Source of the DNA: Allomuricauda sp.
GTDB taxonomy: Bacteria > Bacteroidota > Bacteroidia > Flavobacteriales > Flavobacteriaceae
NCBI RefSeq assembly: GCF_028280385.1
Contig: NZ_JANQLX010000005.1
Coordinates: 42,225 to 106,224, forward strand
Length of the DNA stretch: 64,000 nt
Direction: 5' to 3'
A program made the position numbers and the translations under genes. Shown here in pieces: positions 46,957-55,797 of the stretch (its first letter is position 1; each line of letters begins with the position of its first letter). A model generated the notes under the pieces. That model made no database searches. It saw only the letters and a list, made by a program, of their open reading frames with translations, and was not told where the DNA came from.

Positions 46957-48213
46957 ATGTGGTTGTTCGATAGAGATTTATGGATTGAAGTTTTCCACAC
47001 CCTTGGAAAGAACATGTTCCGGACGTTCTTGACCATGCTGGGCGTAATTTTTGCCATGATTATTTTAATCCTGTTACTGGGTTCCGCCAATGGCATGAGC
47101 AATGGCTTTGATAAGGTTTTTGCGGGAACCGCTTCCAACAGTCTTTTTGTTTGGGGACAGTCCACTTCGGAGCCCTACAAAGGTTTTGAGCGTGGGAGAC
47201 GCATTCGCTACAAAATTGAGGACGCGGGGATCCTAAAAAGGGAAATCCCTGAAATTGAAGTATTGGCACCTCGAATTGAGCTGGGTAGCCATAGGAGTGT
47301 GGTAACGGTCTATAGAAATGGACAAACCAGTGGGTCATCCGTGTATGGGGATTATCCTGAGATTGATAACATCACCAAAAAACGCTTGGTGGAAGGGCGC
47401 TTTTTGAACAACAACGATATTGAAAACTCAAAGAAGGTTTGTGTAATCGGGGAGGAAACCTACAAACTGCTCTTTGACAAGGGGGAGAAAGCCATTGGCG
47501 AGGACATTCGTATCAACGGGGTGTTTTTCTCCATTGTAGGAATCTACAAACCCAACAAAAACATCAATATAGATGGTGAAAATGCGGTGTTTATCCCATT
47601 CACCACCTTCCAGAAAGCATTTAACTCCGGAGACCGGATGGGTTGGATGGCCATTGCAGTGGAACCCAATACCAAGGTATCCGTTGTGGAAAAGAAAATT
47701 AAGGATATCCTTAAGGTCAAATATGATATCCATCCCGATGACCAAAGAGCCATAGGAAGCTTTGATATGTCTGAGATTTTCAACAATATCTCAGCTTTCA
47801 CCAATGTGCTCAAAGGGTTCTCCTTTTTCGTGGGCATCTTTACCTTGCTGGCAGGGGTAATTGCGATTAGCAACATCCTACTAATTACGGTAAAGGAAAG
47901 AACCAAGGAAATTGGGGTTCGACGGGCCCTGGGTGCAACCCCACGGGTGGTCAAACGCCAAATTGTGGTAGAGGCCATTGTGTTGACCGCATTTGCCGGG
48001 CTTATTGGATTTGCCATTTCGGTGGGAATTCTAGCGGGGCTGGATGCCAAATGGGGAAGCGGGGAAGATTTTCCCTTTGTAAAACCCATGGTGAGCATTA
48101 CACAGTTTAGTGTATCATTCCTGCTTATGGTGAGCCTAAGCTTGCTGATCGGGTTGATTCCGGCCAATAGGGCTATTAAAGTGAGACCTATAGAGGCGCT
48201 CCGGGAGGAGTAA
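46957..48213 (+). CDS. MacB-like ABC permease B2
   Basis: A 418-residue permease of the FtsX/MacB family, paralogous to B1 (42525). It shares the GDYPEI motif and a related SGRFI/EGRFL phrase in the periplasmic domain. The C-terminal helices carry GVRRALGATPRVVKRQIV near residue 320. The A2-B2 pair repeats the A1-B1 order. It is followed 39 nt later by the second adaptor gene. Confidence 0.9.
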   Translation: MWLFDRDLWIEVFHTLGKNMFRTFLTMLGVIFAMIILILLLGSANGMSNGFDKVFAGTASNSLFVWGQSTSEPYKGFERGRRIRYKIEDAGILKREIPEIEVLAPRIELGSHRSVVTVYRNGQTSGSSVYGDYPEIDNITKKRLVEGRFLNNNDIENSKKVCVIGEETYKLLFDKGEKAIGEDIRINGVFFSIVGIYKPNKNINIDGENAVFIPFTTFQKAFNSGDRMGWMAIAVEPNTKVSVVEKKIKDILKVKYDIHPDDQRAIGSFDMSEIFNNISAFTNVLKGFSFFVGIFTLLAGVIAISNILLITVKERTKEIGVRRALGATPRVVKRQIVVEAIVLTAFAGLIGFAISVGILAGLDAKWGSGEDFPFVKPMVSITQFSVSFLLMVSLSLLIGLIPANRAIKVRPIEALREE

Positions 48214-48252
48214 TCGAAAATGAAAAATTAAATAACGATCAAATACAACGAA

Positions 48253-49365
48253 ATGAACAAGTACGTTAAATACGCTTTAATCACGATTGTCTCAGTCGGA
48301 ATTTTAGGGGCTGTTGTTTACTTCTTAAAACAGAATAGTACCCCAAAACAAATCTATGAGACGGAATCCTTGGAACGAAAGGATATCGTAAACAAGGTTA
48401 TTGTGACGGGAAAAGTGATTCCAGAAGATGAGATCAATATTAAACCTCAGATTTCAGGGATTATTGACAGAATTTATTTGGAAGAAGGTGTTGAGGTGAA
48501 GGCCGGCGACCTGATAGCCGTGATCAAAGTGGTGCCCAACGAGCAGTCTTTGAACCAGGCGGCCGGTAGGGTCAGAAATGCAGAACTTTCCTTGAACAAT
48601 GCCACCATCGAATTTGATCGTAACAAGGCCCTTTTTGACAAAGGAGTGATTTCCAGCCAGGATTTCAACAATCAAAAGTTGACCTATGACCAGGCCAAGC
48701 AGGAACTTACCAATGCTAGGGCCGACTATCAAATTATAAGGATAGGTTCAGCAGGAGGTTCATCCACCGCCAATACCAACATACGGGCCACCGTTTCGGG
48801 GACCATCCTGGAAATTCCTGTGGAGGAAGGCGATCAGGTCATCCAAAGTAACAACTTTAACGATGGAACCACCATTGCCACCATTGCAGATATGACCAAA
48901 ATGATATTTGAAGGGGAAGTGGATGAGGCTGAAGTTGGAAAACTCCATTTGGGCATGCCTTTGGAAATCAGTTTGGGCGCCCTTGAAAAAAATAAGTTTG
49001 ATGCTGAACTAAAATTCATTGCCCCAAAAGGTGTGGAGGAAGAAGGTGCCGTACAGTTTAAGATCGAAGGTGATTTGGTGGTGAACGATAGCACTTATGT
49101 GCGTGCCGGATATAGTGCCAATGCTTCCATTGTTCTTGATGAGAAAAAAGATGTGCTGGCCATTAAGGAAGCCTTATTGCAATTTGATAAGGAAACCGAT
49201 GAGCCCTATGTTGAAGTGGAAGTTGGGGAAAACGAATTTGAGCGCAAGGATTTGGAATTGGGTGTCAGCGATGGAATTGATGTGGAAGTGGTATCCGGTT
49301 TGGAAGAAGGGGCCAAGGTCAAGGTTTGGAATAAATTGGAGAAGAAGGACGATGAGGATTCTTAA
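48253..49365 (+). CDS. Membrane fusion protein (periplasmic adaptor) 2
   Basis: A 370-residue adaptor, the same length as adaptor 1 and similar throughout. It has an anchor (about 7-25), lipoyl half KPQISGIIDRIYLEEGVEVK, a helical hairpin (about 95-160) with LFDKGVIS, and the C-terminal domains. It follows A2-B2 as adaptor 1 follows A1-B1, and it is followed by the outer-membrane channel gene. Equal length and position in both modules is the best evidence for a tandem duplication. Confidence 0.9.
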   Translation: MNKYVKYALITIVSVGILGAVVYFLKQNSTPKQIYETESLERKDIVNKVIVTGKVIPEDEINIKPQISGIIDRIYLEEGVEVKAGDLIAVIKVVPNEQSLNQAAGRVRNAELSLNNATIEFDRNKALFDKGVISSQDFNNQKLTYDQAKQELTNARADYQIIRIGSAGGSSTANTNIRATVSGTILEIPVEEGDQVIQSNNFNDGTTIATIADMTKMIFEGEVDEAEVGKLHLGMPLEISLGALEKNKFDAELKFIAPKGVEEEGAVQFKIEGDLVVNDSTYVRAGYSANASIVLDEKKDVLAIKEALLQFDKETDEPYVEVEVGENEFERKDLELGVSDGIDVEVVSGLEEGAKVKVWNKLEKKDDEDS

Positions 49366-49405
49366 TATCGGCCGATCAGTAATCAATCAAAAAATCAAAA
49401 AACGA

Positions 49406-50755
49406 ATGAGACTTAAGATCACTTTAATAGCCGTGCTATGCACTGTATTTGCCAGTCAGGCCCAAATGCGCAAATGGACCTTGCAGGAATGCGTCACCTT
49501 TGCGGTGGAAAATAACCTGACCATTGAGCAATTTGAGCTGGATTTGGAAGATGCCAGCATCGATAGATCAGATGCCATCGGGAATCTACTTCCTAGCGTA
49601 AACGGTTCCGCATCCATGTCGAGCAATACCGGTTTTTCCATTAACCCTACCAACAACTTGCCAACGAACAGCACTGCTTTCAACGTAAATGGAAGCGTAA
49701 GTTCCAACGTGACCCTCTTTGATGGGCTTCGCAACATTAGGCAGTTGAACAGGGCCAAACTCAATGCGATATCAAGCCAATACCGGTTGGACGACTTAAA
49801 GGATGATATTCGCCTAAATGTAGCCAATGCCTATTTGCAGGTTATATCCAATAAGGAGCAATTAAAGACCTTTAGGGCGCAATATGCCGTTACCGAGCAA
49901 GATTTGAACAGGACCAAGGAGTTGGTGGAGTCGGGCGTAGTGCCCCGGGGCGATCTTTTGGAAATTGAAGCCACGGCGGCCAATCAAGAACAACAGATTG
50001 TTAACGGTGAAAGTTTGGTGCTAATTTCGAGGATCAATCTGGCGCAATTGCTACAAATTACCGATTATGAGAACTTTGATGTGGCGGATGAGGAATTTGA
50101 AATTCCACCATCGGATATTCTAAACAATTCGGCCAAGGTTATTTTTGACAAGGCTTTGGGCTTTAGAAACGATATCAAATTCTCGGAATCCAATGTAAAG
50201 TTGGCGGAAGAGGACCTCAAAATTGCCAAGGGGGCCTATTATCCATCCCTATCCGCATTTTTCCAGTATGGAACACGATACTCAGATGTTACCCAGATTC
50301 CTGATCAAAATGGCGTACCATTCACTCCAAGTTTTACAGATCAACTTTGGATTTTTGATGGGGTGTCCTATGGGGCGCAGCTCAGTGTGCCTATTTTCAA
50401 TGGATGGAGCACCAAGAACAACGTAAAAAGATCGCAGATTAATCTGGAAAGGGCCAAGTTACAGTTTGAACAGGACAAGCTGGACCTGGAAACCAATATT
50501 CAACAAGCCTATGTGGATGTGACCACTTTCTTTAAGGCCTACGAAGCTGCGGAAAAAACCTTGGAAGCAAGAAGACTTGCCTATGACTATGCCAAGGAAC
50601 GCTTTAATGTGGGCTTGATGAATTCCTTCGATTTCAGCCAGGCGCAATCCCGTGTGGATAATGCAGAGGCCGATGTGATCCGTACGAAGTACGATTATAT
50701 TTTTAGGTTGAAAATTTTGGAATTCTACTTTGGAATACCAATTAGTCTAAACTAG
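49406..50755 (+). CDS. TolC-like outer-membrane efflux protein
   Basis: A 449-residue outer-membrane channel. The signal peptide ends near ASQAQ (residue 20). It has two internal repeats of long helices with the TolC pattern (NVANAYLQVISNKEQL near residue 137 and NIQQAYVDVTTFFKAYE near 370) and a turn motif YDYAKERFNVGLMNSFDFSQAQ. The start was set at 49406; the frame stays open upstream, but that part reads through the adaptor gene in another frame. It is the only channel of the cluster and likely serves both modules. Confidence 0.92.
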   Translation: MRLKITLIAVLCTVFASQAQMRKWTLQECVTFAVENNLTIEQFELDLEDASIDRSDAIGNLLPSVNGSASMSSNTGFSINPTNNLPTNSTAFNVNGSVSSNVTLFDGLRNIRQLNRAKLNAISSQYRLDDLKDDIRLNVANAYLQVISNKEQLKTFRAQYAVTEQDLNRTKELVESGVVPRGDLLEIEATAANQEQQIVNGESLVLISRINLAQLLQITDYENFDVADEEFEIPPSDILNNSAKVIFDKALGFRNDIKFSESNVKLAEEDLKIAKGAYYPSLSAFFQYGTRYSDVTQIPDQNGVPFTPSFTDQLWIFDGVSYGAQLSVPIFNGWSTKNNVKRSQINLERAKLQFEQDKLDLETNIQQAYVDVTTFFKAYEAAEKTLEARRLAYDYAKERFNVGLMNSFDFSQAQSRVDNAEADVIRTKYDYIFRLKILEFYFGIPISLN

Positions 50756-50763
50756 TATCTTTG
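50756..50763 (+). promoter_or_regulatory. -7 element before tsaB
   Basis: TATCTTTG directly follows the TolC stop. A TTTG 23 nt upstream is too far for a good -33. The start would lie near the ATG of tsaB, giving a nearly leaderless mRNA. Confidence 0.4.
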
Positions 50764-50771
50764 TGGCCGCT

Positions 50772-51449
50772 ATGGCCATAATATTAAGTTTAGAGACCGC
50801 TACCACCAACTGTTCCGTTAGTGTTTCCAAGGATGGGGAAACTGTAGTGCTAAAGGAAAACAATGCAGTAAATTATTCGCATTCGGAACAATTGCATGTA
50901 TATATCAAGGAAGTTTTGGAAGAAGCTTCCTTGTCTTTTTCCGATTTGGATGCCGTTGCGGTCAGTAAGGGGCCCGGTTCTTATACCGGTTTGCGTATTG
51001 GGGTTTCTGCTGCCAAAGGGCTTTGTTTTTCATTGGATCTCCCCTTGATTTCAGTTCCTACCTTACAAAGTATGGCCAATCAACTTGAATTGTCTTCGGA
51101 CGATGTAGCGATACCGGTTTTGGATGCCCGACGTATGGAGGTGTATTCGGCTGTTTTTAATGCAGATAACCAGGAAATAAGGGAAACCAGGGCAGAGATT
51201 GTGGATGAAAACACCTTTGGTGAATTTGCCAACAACAGCAAAGTACATATTGTGGGCAGCGGGGCCGAAAAATGCCAGGAGGTGTTAAACCACCCATCTT
51301 TTCAGTTTGATACCTCTGTTGTGCCCTCCGCAAGGGAAATGGCCTCTCTAGCGCATGAAAAGTTCCAAAAGGAACAATTTGAGGACCTTGCCTATTTTGA
51401 GCCTTATTACCTAAAGGATTTCGTATTGCAGACCAAGAAAAAAGGTTAG
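50772..51449 (+). CDS. tsaB: tRNA t6A synthesis protein TsaB
   Basis: TsaB is the scaffold partner of TsaD in making threonylcarbamoyladenosine at position 37 of ANN-decoding tRNAs. The 225-residue protein has the ASKHA fold pattern: ILSLETATTNCSVSV at the start, the helix with NYSHSEQLHVYI, and AVSKGPGSYTGLRIG near 60. The ATG at 50772 was preferred to an in-frame GTG nine bases before it. Its stop codon overlaps that of the convergent mscS gene: TTAG supplies TAG on one strand and TAA on the other. Confidence 0.92.
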   Translation: MAIILSLETATTNCSVSVSKDGETVVLKENNAVNYSHSEQLHVYIKEVLEEASLSFSDLDAVAVSKGPGSYTGLRIGVSAAKGLCFSLDLPLISVPTLQSMANQLELSSDDVAIPVLDARRMEVYSAVFNADNQEIRETRAEIVDENTFGEFANNSKVHIVGSGAEKCQEVLNHPSFQFDTSVVPSAREMASLAHEKFQKEQFEDLAYFEPYYLKDFVLQTKKKG

Positions 51450-52267
51450 TCCACGCTGTGCACCACCCTTTGTGGGAAGGGTATTTCAATGCCCGCCTTG
51501 TCAAAACGCATTTTGGTTTCTTCGATCACATAAAAATGTGCAGGCCAGAAAACGTCATTTTTGGCCCAAAATCGCAATGTAAGGTCAACAGAGCTATCCC
51601 CTAAGGCACCAACGTAGACTTCAGGGGCCGGTTCGGTAAGGATATCGGCGCTTTCCGCACAGATTTGTAGCAAGATATCCTTGGCCTCCTTGATGTTGGA
51701 GCCATAACTGATGCCCACATCAAATTTATCCCTACGGGTGTCTTCCATATTGTAGTTGACAATGCTCCCGTTGGAAAGCTGTCCGTTTGGTATAATGGCC
51801 ACTTGGTTTCCAAAAGTGTTGAGCTTGGTGCTGAAAATACTGATCTGTTTAACGGTTCCCTCCAGTCCTTGGGCAGAAATCCAATCCCCAACCTTAAAGG
51901 GTTTAAAAATCAGTAAAAGAACACCCCCGGCAAAATTGGCCAATGATCCTTGTAGGGCAAGGCCGATGGCCAGACCAGCAGCACCTACCATGGCCACCAA
52001 GGAAGATGACTTAACGCCCAATTGGGTGATGACCACTACAAAAAGCAGCACTTTTAATGCAATACTGATAAAGCTCTGCAGAAAACTCTCCAGGGTAGGG
52101 TCGTAGTCCTTTTTATCGAAAAAACGGTGGACCATTTTGTTGATGAAGCGTACGATCCACAGTCCAACAACAAAAATTACAATGGCCAATATCAGATTGG
52201 GCATGAAGTTCCAAAACCAATCTATGGCATTTTCCAGATGTTTTTCAAAACTTTGTAATTCTCTCAT
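51446..52267 (-). CDS. Small-conductance mechanosensitive channel (MscS family)
   Basis: An osmotic safety valve of the inner membrane. The 273-residue length is close to E. coli MscS (286). Three N-terminal helices come first; the pore helix TM3 is seen as the Gly/Ala-rich VAMVGAAGLAIGLALQGSLANFAGGV (shown here in two overlapping parts near residues 88-113). It is followed by the beta domain (KPFKVGDWI) and the alpha/beta domain. The gene is convergent with tsaB, sharing 4 nt at the stops. A promoter is visible upstream. Confidence 0.93.
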   Translation of the reverse strand: MRELQSFEKHLENAIDWFWNFMPNLILAIVIFVVGLWIVRFINKMVHRFFDKKDYDPTLESFLQSFISIALKVLLFVVVITQLGVKSSSLVAMVGAAGLAIGLALQGSLANFAGGVLLLIFKPFKVGDWISAQGLEGTVKQISIFSTKLNTFGNQVAIIPNGQLSNGSIVNYNMEDTRRDKFDVGISYGSNIKEAKDILLQICAESADILTEPAPEVYVGALGDSSVDLTLRFWAKNDVFWPAHFYVIEETKMRFDKAGIEIPFPQRVVHSVD

Positions 52268-52285
52268 AGCATTAAGAATTTAGCG

Positions 52286-52316
52286 CAAATAAAATAGATT
52301 CTTCCTTTATTGACAA
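52286..52316 (-). promoter_or_regulatory. Promoter of mscS
   Basis: On the minus strand, TTG (52316-52314) and TTTATTTG (52293-52286) are spaced by 20 nt. The -7 box has one mismatch to TAnnTTTG. Confidence 0.5.
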
Positions 52317-52337
52317 CAGGCAACGGCCAAAGAATCT

Positions 52338-54446
52338 TTAGTTCTTGATCAAGGCTACAGCTTCCTCTGCGGTTCGGACAGGTAGTTTACATGCCCCTTC
52401 AATACAGACATATACAAAGGTTTCGCCCTCGGCATACCTGTTTTCTAAAAGCTCTACCGGGCCGTCTTTTTTGGAACCTACCAAAACACTGTTCGGTAAG
52501 TAACTATGGCTTATTTCCTTGCCCAGCTGCTTATAATTGTCACCTACAACCGCAATTTCATAGAAATTCTGGTTTTCAAACAGTACCAGGTTCATCCAAT
52601 TGGCATATCCTTGGGCACTTTCCGGAAAATCGCCTTGTACATTTTTGAGCATCTGTTTTGCCATATCCCCATACCCCTCGTTTGGAAACAACTTGTGGAA
52701 CTTCAATAAATTCTTGGCCATAATGGAATTGGAAGAAGATATTTCCTTGTCCACAGTTTCCACAGAACGTCTGATCAGGGAAGTATCCGATTTGGGGGTA
52801 AAAAAGAACATGCCCGATTTTTCATCAAAAAAGTGGACTTGGGCATATTCCATCAATTTTCTGGCATGCTGGAGCCACTTTTCGTCGAAAGTTACTTCGT
52901 AAAGTCCTAGAAAAGCCTCGCTTATGATAGCATAATCCTCCAAAAACGCATCGATATCACTTTTGCCATCCTTGTGGTTTCTATAGAGCGAATGGTCTTC
53001 CTTGATCATTTCCGACTCTAGGAAACCGGCATTTTTCAAAGCCATTTCAAGATACTCCTCATTGCCCAAGTACCTGTAGGCATCCACCAATCCGGAAAGC
53101 ATTAGGCCATTCCAGGAAGTGAGGATTTTATCATCAAGTCGAGGTTTGGACCTTTTGGCCCTTTCATGCTTCAAAACAAGCAGGGCGTCCTTCATTTTAG
53201 TCTTGAGCTCTTCCACAGAAATACGATGCTTATCAGCAATCTGCCCATCATCTTTATCTCTTATCAAGACATAGTTTCCGTGTTCCCACAAACCATAGGA
53301 GTTGATATTGAAGTAATCCTTGAAAATTTCATAATCAGTGCCTAGGAGCTGTTGCAGTTGTTCTTGGGTCCAGACATAGTAGGCGCCTTCTTCCAACTCC
53401 CCGTTTTCGTCTAGGCTGTCAGCGTCGAGCGAAGAATAGAAACCGCCATTTTCATCCAACAGCTCTTCTTGAACAAAAGCAATGGTACGTTTCACGGTTT
53501 CATTGTACAGTTCGTTTTTGGTGACTGCATAAGCTCGTGCGTACAAACTGGTGAGCGGACCGTTATCGTAGAGCATTTTTTCAAAATGGGGCACATGCCA
53601 TTTGGCGTCCACAGAATATCTGGAAAAACCGCCTCCCACATGATCAAAGATACCGCCATAGGCCATACGGGTGAGTGTTACGTCCACTTGTTCCATCAAC
53701 TCCGGTTTGTTATTGGTCTGGGCATAGTGCATCAAGAAGTCCCAATTGCTGGGCATCATAAACTTAGGTGCCCGTTTGTGGCCTCCAAGGAAATTGTCAA
53801 AATGCCGTGACCAATTCTGCACAGCTCCGTCCAGTTCCTCCATATTGAACAATCCGGAATCGGATTTATGCTCTACCAGGTTGATGGCATTGATACCATT
53901 GGCCAGATTGGAAGCATAATCGTTTATTCTAGACCGATCTTTTTGGTATAGGTCGATGAGTTGGGTCAGGGATTTGATCCAATTGTCTTTAGGAAGGTAA
54001 GTAGCACCCCAAAATGGCCGCCCATCGGGCAGGGCCACAATGTTCAGGGGCCAACCCCCATTGCCAGACATCATTTGAATGGCATCCATGTAAATTTGGT
54101 CCACATCCGGTCTTTCTTCCCTGTCAATTTTGATATTGATAAAATTTTCATTCATCATTTGGGCCACTTCCTCGTCCTCAAAGCACTCTTTTTCCATTAC
54201 ATGGCACCAGTGACAAGAAGCATAACCAATACTGATGAGCAAGGGTTTGTCCTCTTTTTTGGCCCGTTCCAGGACTTCCGGCCGCCATGCCTCCCAATTC
54301 ACGGGGTTGTGGGCATGCTGGAGGAGATAGGGACTGGTTTCGTTAACAAGGGCATTGGTGTATTTGTGGGTCACTTTTTCTTTTTTTTGAGTGCATCCCA
54401 GCGTAAAGGAACACAGCACGGTAAGGAGGAAGATTCTTTTGATCAT
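52338..54446 (-). CDS. Lipoprotein with thioredoxin (DUF255/YyaL) domain
   Basis: A 702-residue protein of the spermatogenesis-associated-20/YyaL family, here as a lipoprotein (signal peptide ending in GC, Cys18). The N-terminal thioredoxin-like domain has CHWC at 78-81. The long C-terminal part is (alpha/alpha)6-barrel-like, as in glycosidase folds. The enzymatic role of the family is not established. The ATG at 54446 was chosen because the longer frame would read through the terminator of the upstream dodecin gene. Export as a lipoprotein is a feature of this copy; family members are often cytoplasmic. Confidence 0.85.
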   Translation of the reverse strand: MIKRIFLLTVLCSFTLGCTQKKEKVTHKYTNALVNETSPYLLQHAHNPVNWEAWRPEVLERAKKEDKPLLISIGYASCHWCHVMEKECFEDEEVAQMMNENFINIKIDREERPDVDQIYMDAIQMMSGNGGWPLNIVALPDGRPFWGATYLPKDNWIKSLTQLIDLYQKDRSRINDYASNLANGINAINLVEHKSDSGLFNMEELDGAVQNWSRHFDNFLGGHKRAPKFMMPSNWDFLMHYAQTNNKPELMEQVDVTLTRMAYGGIFDHVGGGFSRYSVDAKWHVPHFEKMLYDNGPLTSLYARAYAVTKNELYNETVKRTIAFVQEELLDENGGFYSSLDADSLDENGELEEGAYYVWTQEQLQQLLGTDYEIFKDYFNINSYGLWEHGNYVLIRDKDDGQIADKHRISVEELKTKMKDALLVLKHERAKRSKPRLDDKILTSWNGLMLSGLVDAYRYLGNEEYLEMALKNAGFLESEMIKEDHSLYRNHKDGKSDIDAFLEDYAIISEAFLGLYEVTFDEKWLQHARKLMEYAQVHFFDEKSGMFFFTPKSDTSLIRRSVETVDKEISSSNSIMAKNLLKFHKLFPNEGYGDMAKQMLKNVQGDFPESAQGYANWMNLVLFENQNFYEIAVVGDNYKQLGKEISHSYLPNSVLVGSKKDGPVELLENRYAEGETFVYVCIEGACKLPVRTAEEAVALIKN

Positions 54447-54464
54447 AACAACATTTTGGAACAT

Positions 54465-54495
54465 AAAAAAAGCGCCCAAATGGGCGCCTTTTTTT
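54465..54495 (-). terminator. Terminator of dodecin gene
   Basis: On the minus strand, the stem GCGCCC/GGGCGC around ATTT is followed by seven T residues. It lies between the dodecin stop and the DUF255 start. The flanking A and T runs make it look bidirectional. Confidence 0.8.
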
Positions 54496-54504
54496 GCCCT
54501 TCTA

Positions 54505-54705
54505 TTATTTCACCTCAAAGGTGATTTTTACATTGACCCTGTAGTCATCAATTTTGCCATCTTTTACAGAGGCACTTTGCTCATTGATGTATACAGAGCG
54601 TATGTTTTTAACGGATTTGGATGCTTGTTCCAATGCATTTTTGGCCGCTTGTTCCCAACTCTCGTCGGAATTGGCCAATACTTCGATTACTTTTAATACT
54701 GCCAT
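54505..54705 (-). CDS. Dodecin-like protein lacking the flavin Trp
   Basis: A 66-residue protein with the dodecin pattern: VIEVLANSDESWEQAAKNAL at the N-terminus and YRVNVKITFEV at the C-terminus. Dodecins form 12-mers; flavin-binding ones stack a Trp onto the isoalloxazine. Here the only Trp (residue 17) is in the first helix, and the place where the stacking Trp normally lies reads SVYINEQS. Flavin binding is therefore doubtful. It may instead belong to the calcium- or coenzyme-binding branch. It has its own terminator; no clear promoter was found. Confidence 0.82.
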   Translation of the reverse strand: MAVLKVIEVLANSDESWEQAAKNALEQASKSVKNIRSVYINEQSASVKDGKIDDYRVNVKITFEVK

Positions 54706-54776
54706 AATAGTTAATGATTTTAAATTTATTCAAGTTAGGAAAAATTGACCATACTTGGCAGCACTGCTAATCCAAA

Positions 54777-55673
54777 TCAGCCGTTGATCGCCACTACTTC
54801 ATTGACCTTGTCGCCCAGCATGTTTTTAAGCATGGTCTCGATGCCATTTTTAAGGGTGAAGGTGGAAGATGGGCAACCGCTACAGGCCCCTTGAAGAATA
54901 ACATTGACGGTTTTGCTTTCCTTTTCATAAGATTGAAACAGAATGTTTCCCCCATCGCTCGCCACGGCCGGTTTCACATATTCGTCCAGGATGTCCATGA
55001 TTTGTTTGGAGGTATCGTCGTATTGCCCTTCAGTAGCTTGGGTTTCCGTTTTTTCCTTGTCTTTTTGAATGCGCTGTTCGGAAACCACCTCTTTGCCGTC
55101 GGCCAGGTAATCCCGGATAAATTCCCTGACTTCCATGGTCACGTCCTCCCATTCGGCCATGTCGTATTTAGTAACGGAAACGTAATTATGGTCCAAAAAG
55201 AGCTCCTTAACAAATGGAAAATGAAACAGTTCAAGTGCCAAGGGGCTGTCTTTGGCTTCATCAATGTTCTTGAACTCAAAGGTGTCCGGTACTATTTTTT
55301 TGTTGCACACAAATTTCATGACTGCGGGATTTGGGGTCACTTCGGCATATACCGTAACAGGTTGCTTTTTGGGAGCTTCATCCTCTTTTACGACCGGTTC
55401 ACCAGCATTGAGATATTCTACAAGTTGTTGGGCCACTTCGTCTTTTACATCCTGCCATTCCACAATATCAAAACGTTCCAATGCAATGAAATTTCCAGAG
55501 ATGTATACCGTCTTAATAAAGGGAAGATAAAACAACTGCTGGGCCAAGGGCGAATTCTTGGCTTCATCAATGTTTTTGAACTCATAATTGCCCCTTACAA
55601 GGAACTGATTGGCCTCAAATTTGAGTATTTTGGGGTTGTTTGTGGCCACAACCGTGATGTTGTATTCGTTCAT
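54777..55673 (-). CDS. NifU-like scaffold protein with duplicated Nfu N-domain
   Basis: A 298-residue iron-sulfur carrier. Two copies of the Nfu N-terminal domain lie in tandem (about 1-90 and 107-197). Their shared phrases are FKNIDEAKNSPLAQQLF and FKNIDEAKDSPLALELF. The NifU C-terminal domain (about 215-298) carries the cluster ligands CSGC at 264-267. The N-domains lack cysteines. Usual Nfu proteins have a single N-domain, so the internal duplication is notable. A good promoter lies upstream. Confidence 0.9.
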   Translation of the reverse strand: MNEYNITVVATNNPKILKFEANQFLVRGNYEFKNIDEAKNSPLAQQLFYLPFIKTVYISGNFIALERFDIVEWQDVKDEVAQQLVEYLNAGEPVVKEDEAPKKQPVTVYAEVTPNPAVMKFVCNKKIVPDTFEFKNIDEAKDSPLALELFHFPFVKELFLDHNYVSVTKYDMAEWEDVTMEVREFIRDYLADGKEVVSEQRIQKDKEKTETQATEGQYDDTSKQIMDILDEYVKPAVASDGGNILFQSYEKESKTVNVILQGACSGCPSSTFTLKNGIETMLKNMLGDKVNEVVAING

Positions 55674-55687
55674 AGCGAAAATTTGTA

Positions 55688-55719
55688 CAAAAATACCAAA
55701 GTAAATATGAGGCGCAAAA
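55688..55719 (-). promoter_or_regulatory. Sigma-A promoter of the NifU-like gene
   Basis: On the minus strand, TTTTG (55719-55715) and TATTTTTG (55695-55688) are spaced by 19 nt, a full match to the Bacteroidota form. Confidence 0.75.
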
Positions 55720-55797
55720 TATATAATAATGTGGGGTACCGGGCGTTATTTAAATGTTTGATTACCTTTAAACCCCAACTATAGCCCCAAACACTGC

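Noticed and set aside
49097..49405. Upstream extension of the TolC frame
   Set aside because: It overlaps the adaptor 2 gene in another frame and lies before the signal peptide at 49406.
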